This document shows, one piece after another, positions 54,972 through 64,000 of a DNA stretch of 64,000 nt. Under the pieces are notes generated by a model. It was not told the DNA's origin. It made no database searches and saw nothing but the letters and a program-made list of their open reading frames with translations. Origin of the DNA: Cytospora piceicola (lineage: Eukaryota; Ascomycota; Sordariomycetes; Diaporthales; Cytosporaceae); contig JALQBC010000008.1 in NCBI GenBank assembly GCA_023375675.1, forward strand, positions 992,001 to 1,056,000, given 5' to 3'. Numbering within the stretch: position 1 is the first letter of the stretch; every line of letters begins with the position of its first letter. The translations under genes were made by a program, and so were the position numbers.

Positions 54972-56785
54972 AGTGCGGCATTATTCAGAGCATGTTCTGG
55001 GCAGCGATGCCTGACACACATCCAAGGGTGAGTTTGCGGAATATAAAAAGGGGGATCTAAAAATACTCTAGGGTTTCGAGGGGATACAACAAGCATAGCA
55101 TGCATGGTACGGCACATATCAACTAACTCTATCTTACGTCTTTGATTGCGCTTCCGTTGTATTTTAGAGCATTACAATTTCGATTCTTTGTGGATGGGCT
55201 TCTAGGTTATTTAGATACCCAGATGGTAGCGGCAATTTTATGAATGGGAGGCGGCTGCATCCTCTCTACTCTCCATCCCTCTTGGAACCAATTTATTCAA
55301 TCGTAAGTAATCACTGTAATGAGTCACGGAATCTGAGCCGAGCCAATACAGAGCCTGGTGCATCAGGTCACGATCTCGGGACGGTTGATTCATCCCCCGC
55401 TTTTACAAGGCTTCCGGGAAAGGAAAGGATACCGGAACCTGGGACCTTACAACAACGACAGCATCAGCACGGCCGCTCGACCACAATATCCTTCGAACAT
55501 GGAGACGGCAAGACTGCAGGTTGACAAATCGATTTGTGGGAGCCCCGTCCCGGGCGAAATAAAATATCATCTCCCAAGCTCCATCCTTTATTCATCCTTT
55601 GGCAATGCTTTGACCCTTCTCCTTGTTGCGAGCCGAGCTATACTCTATTGGGATTCAGAGAATCGAGGACCTTCAATGAGGTGAATGGGAAATAATTTGC
55701 AAGCCTGCGGCACGTGGTCCTGCTCGTATCCAACTTCTTTATCCATGCGGCATGTTGAAAGGAACTTAAGCCGCGTCGTTCTTCAACGAAGAGATCAGTC
55801 GACGTTGGCCAACCCGAAGAGACAACGATTACCAACCCTCGGTCAACTCAACACACACTCGAATTTGGACGCTGGTTGATTGGCAGGCCTGTTGGACCTT
55901 GAGAGATCCCCTCACTTGCTTGCTGGCTGGGTGCGCCGTTGGCTGCTGCATTGTAACCCAAGGTGATGTTCCCATTATACTATTGGCAGATCAATGGACC
56001 TCCAGAGCCTTGCCAGGCCTCACCGATGCCATGTCATACCAAGCCCATAACAAGATTCAACTGGTATTGTTGCAGTTTGGTATGTGAGTGCCATGCAGGT
56101 AGTCTATTATGGACAGTGTCCCGGGCTCCCTTCGGTAAGCCCCAAACTGATCTGCATAGAAGAACCTTTGGAAGGGCATCCCATCCTCCATGATCCTGGT
56201 TACAAAAACGATGGCCTCAAAGGGTGATTGGGTGGAGGGGAGGGGGGAAGGGAGATACACAAAATGGGCACTGGGACACTGGGTCAATGTGCTAGTAGAG
56301 GTGCAAACTGCAGAAGCTATTCTAGATAGCTGGTGGCGGTGGTCTGTAAGCTGAGGCTTGCCCAAGTGTGTGAGGTGCTGAGTGGCTCAGCCAGTATCGT
56401 GTTACTATTCTGCTGCTAGCCATGCAATCTTGCTGCAGTCAGCAAACAAGAAAGACTTGGACCAACATCCATGGCTTCCTTTATCATCTATCAAGACCAT
56501 GCTCGAGAATGCCACCATTCTCCGCAACCTCGATGTCACTGGTTCTTGGTATGGCTCACACACCCTCAACTTCGCCTTGCAACCCTTCTGCTTAGTTCCC
56601 TTGGCTCCTTTGTCCCTCTCAGCCGTCTATCTTATCCTGTCGGTTCCAATGTTCTGTGACCCGTCACCTCGTCCCTCTCCCCTCGCGAGGTTGGTTCGAA
56701 TCATCCCCACTCCACTTTCCCTCGACGTTCGTTGCCAGTGTGCTTTGCAAGATTCAGCACCGAAAACGCCCCAAGAACGCGCGAA
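54972..56785. other. 1.8 kb intergenic region
   Basis: No gene or tRNA supported. A B-box-like GGTTCGAATC at ~56,693 was considered but has no matching A box or cloverleaf. Numerous short ORFs lack coding character. The last ~250 bp, pyrimidine-rich, form the presumed promoter of the next gene. Confidence 0.5.
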
Positions 56786-58362
56786 ATGTTACTGGCGACG
56801 ATACTCGTGGGCATGGCGGCCCTAGCTACTGGGGTCAGAGCTCAAAGTAAAGCTTCTAGGGCCACGACTGCTTCGTCTTCATCTTCGTCTACCTCAACTT
56901 CAACTACAACTTCTGCTTCAGCGGATGCAACGCACAGCATTGCGGTGGGAGCCGTATGTCCTTCATCCCGTCTTATGGGAAACGTTTGAGTACTAATTGG
57001 TTGTACAGGAAGGCTACAAGTTTTCACCTGATACGGTTACGAATGCCTCGATTGGAGACATTATAGGTGAGACTGTTCATTAACTGTGAAGGCTGTTGCC
57101 TACGAAAGTCTTGACTGACACCTCACACCTAAATAGAATTCAGATTTTATCCGACTGGACACTCAGTCGTGCGTTCCGAATTCAAACTTCCATGGTGAGT
57201 ATCTTCCTTCGCATTGTGTTGGCTCAGAGACCAGGCATTCTGACTTGATCCACCAGTGTACCATACGAAGACACCGGCCCAAACAAGGTTGGCTTCTTCT
57301 CCGGCTTCATAGAAGTCGCTACGATCACCAACAATGTAAGTTGACCTTACCTCACGGCCGCTCATTATTGCGCGTCCTTATGGCTGACAACATCCAGGGT
57401 CCTACCTTCTCACTGAGGGTCAACGACACGCAACCCATATTCTTCTACTGTGCTGCGCCAGGCTCGTGTATAGATAACTACATGATTGGCGTCATAAATC
57501 CCAACAGCACAGAGACCTTGGACATCCAGCTCGACTACACCAAAAACACAACATTACAGCTAAGCCCAGGCGACCCACTGCCCTCCGAGACCGCGGCCTC
57601 AGGCTCAGCAGGAGCAACCTCCCAGCCGACATCTGGGTCATCGCCAGGCGGCCACTCAGGCTCCAGGCTAAGCAGCGGCGCGATAGCAGGCATCGCCATC
57701 GGCGGCGCCGTCGTCGTCGTCCTCGCCGCGGCGCTGATCTACCTATGCGGCCGGAGGGGCGGGATAGACAAGGCGTACACGCGGCAGGGCGGGCGCTCGG
57801 CGCCGCCGCCGCCCATGATCGAGGCCAAGTACGACACCGCCGGCGGGGCGCCCAAGAGCCCCGGCCAGGAGACGTTCGCGACCACGGCGTACTCGACCAC
57901 GCCGTCCAACGACCCGTACCAGCCACAGCAGGCCGGGTACGGGCACGCCGGCGCGGTGCCGGGGTACTCGGTCAGCAGCGCGAGCCCGCCGCCCGTGAGC
58001 GTCCACTCGCACAGCTCGTATCAGCACTTCGGGGCTGCGCCGGGGATGGGGAGCCCGCTTATGCAGGGGATTAATGATGGGACTGGGCAGACTGGGTTCT
58101 TGTAAGTTGCTTGCACTGCTTGGTGCTTCTGTGCGCTGAGGAAGATGAATCTGGCTGACAAGACTTGCCCAACAGCACCCCACAACATACCGGGACACCA
58201 CCGCCACACCAACAGCAGCAGAGCCTACACTCCTCGCCCGTAGAACTGCCCACGTCAAAAGACCCAGGAAACTCACCGCTTCCGGGCTACAGCAACACGG
58301 GGCGGATATTCAGCTGGGCGACCGGTGGTGAAGGGTCTTATCGACCTGGCAAACCGGCATAA
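56786..58362 (+). CDS. Extracellular serine-rich protein with cupredoxin-like domain and single TM
   Basis: Six exons: 56786-56953, 57009-57066, 57137-57194, 57257-57335, 57398-58101, 58176-58362. All are GT-AG and joined in frame to 417 residues. It has a signal peptide (MLLATILVGMAALATGVRAQ), a Ser/Thr-rich linker, and then a cupredoxin-like domain: SIAVGAEGYKFSPDTVTNAS, FYPTGHSVVRSEF, VPYEDTGPNKVGFFSGF, FFYCAAPGSCIDNYMIGVIN. The His of GHSVV and the Cys of FYCAAPGSC are in the places of blue-copper ligands; whether copper is bound is not shown. A Gly/Ser linker, one TM (AIAGIAIGGAVVVVLAAALI), and a Pro/Gln/Tyr-rich cytoplasmic tail ending SWATGGEGSYRPGKPA follow. Likely a cell-surface protein; function unknown. 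Confidence 0.88.
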
Positions 58363-60624
58363 TGAGGCTTGTGATCCCGCGCTTTTTGGTTTCTTCGATT
58401 CTCTAGACTTATATTTCCAGATTATCCGTGAGGTCAGGTGATGGCCTCATGATTAGGGCAGGTTGGCGTTTCAGGGCGGTTAGCATCAATGCATCCCTCG
58501 CTCTGGAGATAGAAAATACAAAACTGGAGGTGATTGTGCACCATACAGAACGACAAGTAGTTCTTTTGTGGGGATGGGTTTATGTTTGCGGCTGTGTCTG
58601 TTTGGTGGCCATGTTGAAGGGCATGAAGCTCTGTCTGGGACATAATAGTACCAATCACGATGAATATCATACGAACCGCTTAATTATCTCTTACTTTGAT
58701 AACTGTGCTGATTGAAACTGGGATGGAAAGACGGAGCCAGGGCCCATAGCACAGCTGAGACTCGGTCATACCCGGAGATGTCTCTTTCTCCATTCTCCAT
58801 GGCATAATAGTGAGAGCTCCCGCATCCCTAACGAGCATATACATCTTGACACAGTCAAGCCCACGGCTGTAACCCTGGGAATATGGTGCCTTACAGCCGC
58901 ATGTCGAACATGGTACCCTGCAAGCCAGAATATCGCAGTATAGAAATAAGTGTAAGCCCTCACAGCCTCGAGCAAACATCCTCTCGAAGCTTTTGCCTCA
59001 GCTTGTCACATGCGCCAGCCACCTGGTGTCATCTCTCAAGTGCCAAGATCATTACTGCGTTCAAATGTTCTGAACTCTGATCCCCTCATAATATGGCTTG
59101 CTCATTTCCCAGTTATCAACCAGGCATCTATCCACAAACCTCAGAAGTTGGCCGAAGAATTGTGCTGAGGGATCTCAAGCCTCCTGAAAACCACACAGGA
59201 CACAACCGATCGGGAGTAAATCTGGGAAGAGAGGGCATCATATCTTCAAGGCCAAGAAATACCAGCGAAGGGCACAGTGAAACGACAAATGCTCAGGTCG
59301 GACCATCTGTATAGCCGTGCCACATCCGACTTCCGATTCATCTCGAGGCCCAGATGCTGAGGCTGAGGCTGAGTCTTCCGGATCAGTTGTCCCCTTGATT
59401 GTTCGAGCATTCGTTGAGAATTATATATGCTTGGCCTCCCGACTAGGGTTCATAGTTGGGCCTTATACACCAGTCTTCAAATTCATTAAAGGATGAACAT
59501 CTAATGTCCATTAAGGTCTCATCACGCAATTTATATTTGCGCAGTACCTCGCCAACTTATCCAGTGATGTCACATACTACCTAGGTAGTTGGCTCGGGAT
59601 TTCGAAACCTTCAGATATAAGTTTGTACCTTTTAGTGTTCCCCATCTTCAAGCCAGTGGCAACCCAATCGTGCTCCTGAAACAGCCTTAATATGGGGTTT
59701 GATAAGCTTGATTCGGACGACGGCATCGAGGATATACTCAATTGCTAGTCCCCACGACACTACTAACCTACTTTACCTACTTACCTACTTACCTACAGTA
59801 GCTAACCCCTGTATATCATATGGCCCATCCAAGTCACTGTATGATATATAGGGGCAAGATTTCACATACCTTATTAGCCAATCTTTCCACTGGATGTATA
59901 TAATATATCAAGGGTATATGCTATATATGGGTATGATATATAGGGGGTAGCTACTGTACATACCTCTTGTTAGTACCCAGCGGTTTTACAGGCGAAACTT
60001 CTTATCGGCTAATACATTGTTAATATGGGAACCTTTCACGGGCAGCAAGGACTAACATAGCAACCGTAAAGTAAAAGAAAGCTCGTGTATATAAAGCAAA
60101 GATTACATGGCCAGAACAGCGTTCCGACGAGTTCGTGGGCTCTATTGCGTGACTGCCAGGAGCAAATCTCGCCATCCGGCAAATATAACATCGTAGCTTC
60201 TCCTACAAAGTATCCCTCTATCTGGCACTAGACAGGAAACGATATACTATAAACTAACAAAACAAGATGCACATAGATCGAGCTTTGATCTAGTAGAAAA
60301 CTGCCATGCATCTGGAACTCGAGAAAGGATGATGAAAGGCAACCAAGAAGGTTGTAATATGATGCACCGAACAAACAACCGCTTATACCCGGCCTCAAGG
60401 CTTCTCTAACCACGGCATATTATTTGTCTGACGGGGAATCAGGTCTCCGAATAAAGAAGTTACCAAGCTCTTGTTATTGAATAGCCATGTACCGCTATTC
60501 AGCTATCAGCTTGTCCATGTTTTTACACCTGGGATAGTTTTGGACGACATCTCATCGCAGTTTGGATTAACATTGAATACATTATATCCCATCATACCCA
60601 CCACACTCCAGCAAGACACAGAAG
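58363..60624. other. 2.3 kb intergenic region with low-complexity repeats
   Basis: No gene supported. At 59,765-59,800 there is a CTACTTAC run of three to four units. At 59,838-59,960 the word ATGATATATAGGGG occurs twice within TATA-rich sequence. The last ~200 bp are the presumed promoter of the dienelactone hydrolase-family gene. Confidence 0.5.
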
Positions 60625-61509
60625 ATGTCACTGCCCAGCGGCATATCACCCTGCTGCCTCAGCGGCTTCCAGTGGTCCGGCACACCAACCGGCACAGTCG
60701 GGAAGCTCGCCTCCAACGACGCCTACATCACCAGCGACAGCCCTAGAGTGGCCATCATGGTCATCCACGACCTGTTCGGGTGGGAGTTCCCCAACATCCG
60801 CCGGCTGGCCGACCACATCGCCCGCGAGGCCGGCGCCACCGTCTACGTCCCCGACTTCTTCGGCGGCGAGCACCTCCCCTGGGCCCCGATCGCGGCCGGG
60901 AAGTTCGAAGCCCTGGGGGCCTCGCTGCATGCGTTCGTCCGGAAGAACGGCCGCGACGTGCGCGAGCCGGAGCTCTTTGAGTGCGCAAAAACGCTGCGGA
61001 GGGGCTTCGCGAAGGTCGGCGCGGCCGGGTTCTGTTATGGTGGGTGGGCGTGCCTCCGCCTCGCTTCTGCGCAGCACCAGCCGCCGCTGGTGGACTGTAT
61101 CTCTGTCGGCCACCCGTCACTCATGACGATTGAGGATATCGACGGCGTGGGCGGTGCCGTCCCCGTCCAGATGCTCGCGCCGGAGATCGACCAGGCATAC
61201 CCGGCGGAGATGAAGCTGCATACCTTCACGGCGTTGCAGAAGCTGAACGTGCCGTTCGAGTATAGGCATTTTTCCGGGGTGGAGCACGCTTGTTTTATTC
61301 GGGGGAGTGACGGGGAGGAAGATCCTGGAGAGTGGGATGGGATGGTCAGGGGCAAAAACGCGATCGTGGGCTGGATGAGGAGTGGTTGCATGGTATGGCT
61401 GGCGAATAGTTGTATCCTTTGTTGTTCTTCTTGCCAGGGCGCAGTGTCTGGTGGTTTGCGGCTGTACACAGCGGTAGTCAGTGAAGCAAGGCCTGTCTCT
61501 GGTCATTAA
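60625..61509 (+). CDS. Dienelactone hydrolase-family protein (alpha/beta hydrolase)
   Basis: A 294-codon frame from ATG 60625. It starts MSLPSGISPCCLSGFQWSGT, a common opening of fungal DLH-like proteins, then VAIMVIHDLFGWEFPNIRRL, ATVYVPDFFGGEHLP, the nucleophile motif GFCYGGWA (Cys), VQMLAPEIDQAYP (Asp) and FSGVEHACFIRG (His). That is the Cys-Asp-His triad of the family. Soluble, probably cytosolic. The natural substrate is not predictable; bacterial members open dienelactones in aromatic degradation. After RGKNAIVGWMR the sequence (SGCMVWLANSCILCC...) departs from the family's usual short end. Either a 45-bp intron (GTATGG...GCCAG) or a readthrough tail caused by a changed stop may explain it. 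Confidence 0.85.
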   Translation: MSLPSGISPCCLSGFQWSGTPTGTVGKLASNDAYITSDSPRVAIMVIHDLFGWEFPNIRRLADHIAREAGATVYVPDFFGGEHLPWAPIAAGKFEALGASLHAFVRKNGRDVREPELFECAKTLRRGFAKVGAAGFCYGGWACLRLASAQHQPPLVDCISVGHPSLMTIEDIDGVGGAVPVQMLAPEIDQAYPAEMKLHTFTALQKLNVPFEYRHFSGVEHACFIRGSDGEEDPGEWDGMVRGKNAIVGWMRSGCMVWLANSCILCCSSCQGAVSGGLRLYTAVVSEARPVSGH

Positions 61510-62334
61510 CGCCGCCGTGCGTATAGGTTGGGAAGATGGTCCGCCAAAAGAAGTCTGCATGCTCTGTTATAGGGAGCCAACAACCATTCCAAAACCATCC
61601 GATTCTATGTATCTGCAACCTTGAGTCCTTTCACAACACATACACACACAAACCCTCTCTCTCTGTCTTTACTTTTAAAAAGTCGCGCAACCCTTGAGAC
61701 AGAAGCAGCATGCACCCGACTTGCGAGCTGCACAACCATACTATCCACGGATTGGAGGTTTGGCAATCTCAGACGATGTTTGGATCCTTAGACATGCACT
61801 GCTTCCTGATAACCCGCGGAGTGGCATGGTTTGTAGCACATGCGATACCAACCTCACATGCCCGATCATTATCTCGCGGTCGAGAAATGATTCTGAGCAT
61901 CCATATGCAGGAAAATAAAGAAGACCAGGAGGGAAGCACGATAGCAGGAAAGATATGATGTGCATGCCTTGATAGCTCACAGCAGCCACATGTTTAGAAT
62001 CAGTTTTGAGAGGGAACTTCCTGGTCGCTATGTTTGTTGTCTGGCCAATGTCGCTTGTGACAGAAACCAGTCGCTGGATTCAAAACCGTATTCAGTCGGC
62101 ACATTGCTTGGATGACTTCACCTTCCTTTGAGATCAATGAGAGCCATAGGGACGGACCCCGGTATGCTTTTCCCTTGTCTTGACCCTAGGTTCCATGGCG
62201 ATATCGGAGAATAGGCCGTTGGATGGTGAGGGTCATGTTCAGAATTAACGAGGTACACCATACCTTGAAAAGAGGGCAAACAGAAATAATGCTAGTGGAA
62301 AGAGGAGGAAAACGGTGTAGATTGCTTCTACCAT
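61510..62334. other. Intergenic between convergent genes
   Basis: 3' flanks of the DLH-family gene and bet2. A short CT dinucleotide run near 61,655. No gene supported. Confidence 0.5.
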
Positions 62335-63382
62335 TCACTTCCCCAGAACCCTCTCAATAGTCGACCTCGGCATACAGTACACCGGGTTCACACGCTCCGT
62401 ACCCGGGTACTCCAGCAGACTCAACCCCGTCATGCCAAAGCATGTATGCCAGACGTCCACCATATCGCCAGGCCTGTCCGCGATGCCACCCTTCTCGGCG
62501 TCCTGGCACCGCAGGATGAACGCGATGAGCGCCTCCCGGTCGATCCAGTGCGCGCGGCCGATGATCTGCAGGCTGCTCAGCACCCACCAGCTGTAGCACA
62601 CGTCCTCGTCCTTCTCGGGGCGGCCGTTGAGCCCGCCCCCGGGGACCTGGCGCTCGCTGAGCCAGCGGCCGAGCCTGTCCCGGTCGACGACGTCGTCGAG
62701 CCGGCCCGCGATGGCGAGGGCCGCCACGCACGTGAAGATCTGGCCCGAGTGCGACTCGGCGCCCGGGCTGACGCCGTAGCCGCCGTCGAAGTTGCCGCAC
62801 GCCGCGATGTGCTCGACGGCCCGGCCGACGTCGACGAGGTGGAGCAGGCCCAGCAGGGAGAGGGCGTTGAAGGCGCCGTAGAGGAAGCGCGTGTCTTCCT
62901 CGCCCCACTCGTCGCCGGCGAAGGTGCCCGTCTCCTTGTTTTGGAGGCTGGCTATGACTGTATGGGGGCATCTGTTAGTCTACCGGTTCACTGATCGATT
63001 TAACGCTTTGAACGGCACACGCACACTCGCCCACCTTGGCCTTGCCCTTTCCTCTCTCCTCAAGCTCGTCGAAGGCGTCTACCATGGCGAGGATCTGCAC
63101 GGCACTGACCGTGTAGAGCATGTGGGCGTCATGGCCCGGGGCGGCGGAAAAGCCCCCGCTCTCGTGCTGGCAGGAGAGCACAAAGTCTATGGTCTCAGCC
63201 CGCGGGAGGGCGTCGGGGTGGCCGAGCAGGTGCAGGGCGACGAGGCCCCAGTAGACGCCGTTGAGGCGGAGGTGCTCGGTCAGCCAGTAGTCGTACTCAT
63301 CCTTCCTCGTGTCGAGGGACTGAATATATTTGACGTGGGCTGCCGTGGCGAGCTGGAGCTCGTCGGGGAGCTGTGTGGACAT
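62335..63382 (-). CDS. bet2: Rab geranylgeranyltransferase (type II) beta subunit
   Basis: Exons are 63382-63027 and 62971-62335. The 55-bp intron (63026-62972, GTGTGC...AACAG) joins KAKVGE to [15 protein letters not shown] in frame, giving 330 residues, the family's usual size. Prenyltransferase alpha-alpha repeats are evident ([78 protein letters not shown]). Zinc ligands are in place: Asp and Cys of the [10 protein letters not shown] segment and His of DVWHTCF. With the alpha subunit and Rab escort protein it attaches geranylgeranyl to Rab GTPases. The ATG at 63382 is used; the frame upstream has only a TTG. Confidence 0.92.
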
Positions 63383-64000
63383 TGTCAAAGGAGGGGGGTT
63401 TCGCGACTGGGATGAGGTCCGCTCGTGTGGGAAGGCGGTAAATAGGCATTTGGAGGCGTGTCGTTGAAATTCGACTATTATCTTAGTAAGCGCTTCTTGC
63501 GTCCGTCCCCACGAACAGGAACAGACGCACTCAACAGTGGCTGTTTTACGACATGATGCTCATCTGACCCTGGAGGAGAAAAAAAGCCCCGAGAGTGACA
63601 ATGCAACCCTCATGTGTCAACAAGGTCTATAGTCATCTTAACATCTTACATGCAGCCACTTGTTTGCAGCTATTGTAGGTACTCGCAAGGTTCGATAATC
63701 AACATTGAATTTCCTGTGCCACGAGGCCAACCTGCGTTATGATCAACAAGTCACTGAATCATGCTTGCACCTGAGACCCAGCTGGACATTTGAATCTGTA
63801 CGAGATTTTGAGGTTCGTCCTCAAGATACGTAGATGATCGGCATCTGGGGGAATCAGGTATTTAGGGACTGTCTGGGGGTGGTACTTAGTACACAGAAAG
63901 AACATGGAATTACTAGGTACACGAAGTCTTCGCGGGTTGTCCGATTTACTTAGGGTCCGGGTCCCGAATACCGATAGTACGGCTCGGTATCAATTTAGGG
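63383..64000. other. Intergenic, upstream of bet2 to window end
   Basis: bet2 promoter region. No ORF with coding character. Confidence 0.5.

Noticed and set aside
56650..56740. Possible tRNA gene at a GGTTCGAATC box
   Set aside because: No A box at the right distance and no acceptor stem or cloverleaf pairing.
56382..56825. 147-codon ORF before the cupredoxin-like gene
   Set aside because: Lacks an ATG start of quality, has no coding character, and overlaps the start of the well-supported gene in another frame.

Overview
The window is nuclear DNA of a filamentous ascomycete (Pezizomycotina, probably a sordariomycete). The evidence is short GT-AG introns, gene content typical of that group (palC, alg6, msh3, idh1, bet2, ecm29), and one large AT-rich block with the signature of repeat-induced point mutation (RIP): CpA/TpG nearly gone, TpA in excess, CpG kept. 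Gene models below were spliced by hand from the sequence.

Left arm (1-28.5 kb): the 5' third of ecm29 (-), a possible tiny secreted peptide, idh1 (-), a very unusual 1,383-residue secreted/membrane protein with a 66-proline run and a cysteine-peptidase-like C-terminus (-), a gene-poor stretch with decayed ORFs (9.7-13.2 kb), a two-exon hypothetical gene (-), a five-exon zinc-finger gene (+) with tandem repeats in its upstream region, msh3 (-), a disordered basic protein (-), an SDHAF1-like LYR assembly factor (-), and the 5' half of a fumarylacetoacetate-hydrolase (FAH) family gene (+).

Centre (about 28,508-47,285): an 18.8 kb RIP-saturated element lies inside the FAH coding sequence. Its two ends are diverged inverted copies of each other (at least 130 bp), followed inward by arrays of roughly 70-bp repeats in mirror orientation. 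Inside, at least six long reading frames can still be followed. They are broken almost only by TAG/TAA codons of the kind RIP makes from CAG, CAA or TGG. The longest is about 1,090 codons without a frameshift. I recognise no known transposase, reverse transcriptase or polymerase among them. I read this as an unclassified giant terminal-inverted-repeat element that carried several genes, disrupted FAH and was then silenced by RIP. It is the main find of the window.

Right arm (47.3-64 kb): the 3' half of FAH, an RBR (RING-IBR-RING) ubiquitin ligase (-), palC of the ambient-pH pathway (-), alg6 of N-glycan assembly (+, divergent from palC), a cupredoxin-like GPI/membrane serine-rich protein (+), a dienelactone hydrolase-family protein (+) and bet2, the Rab geranylgeranyltransferase beta subunit (-). 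Apart from the element, the arms are ordinary housekeeping chromosome. Intergenic spacers are 0.3-2.3 kb and show only low-complexity repeats.
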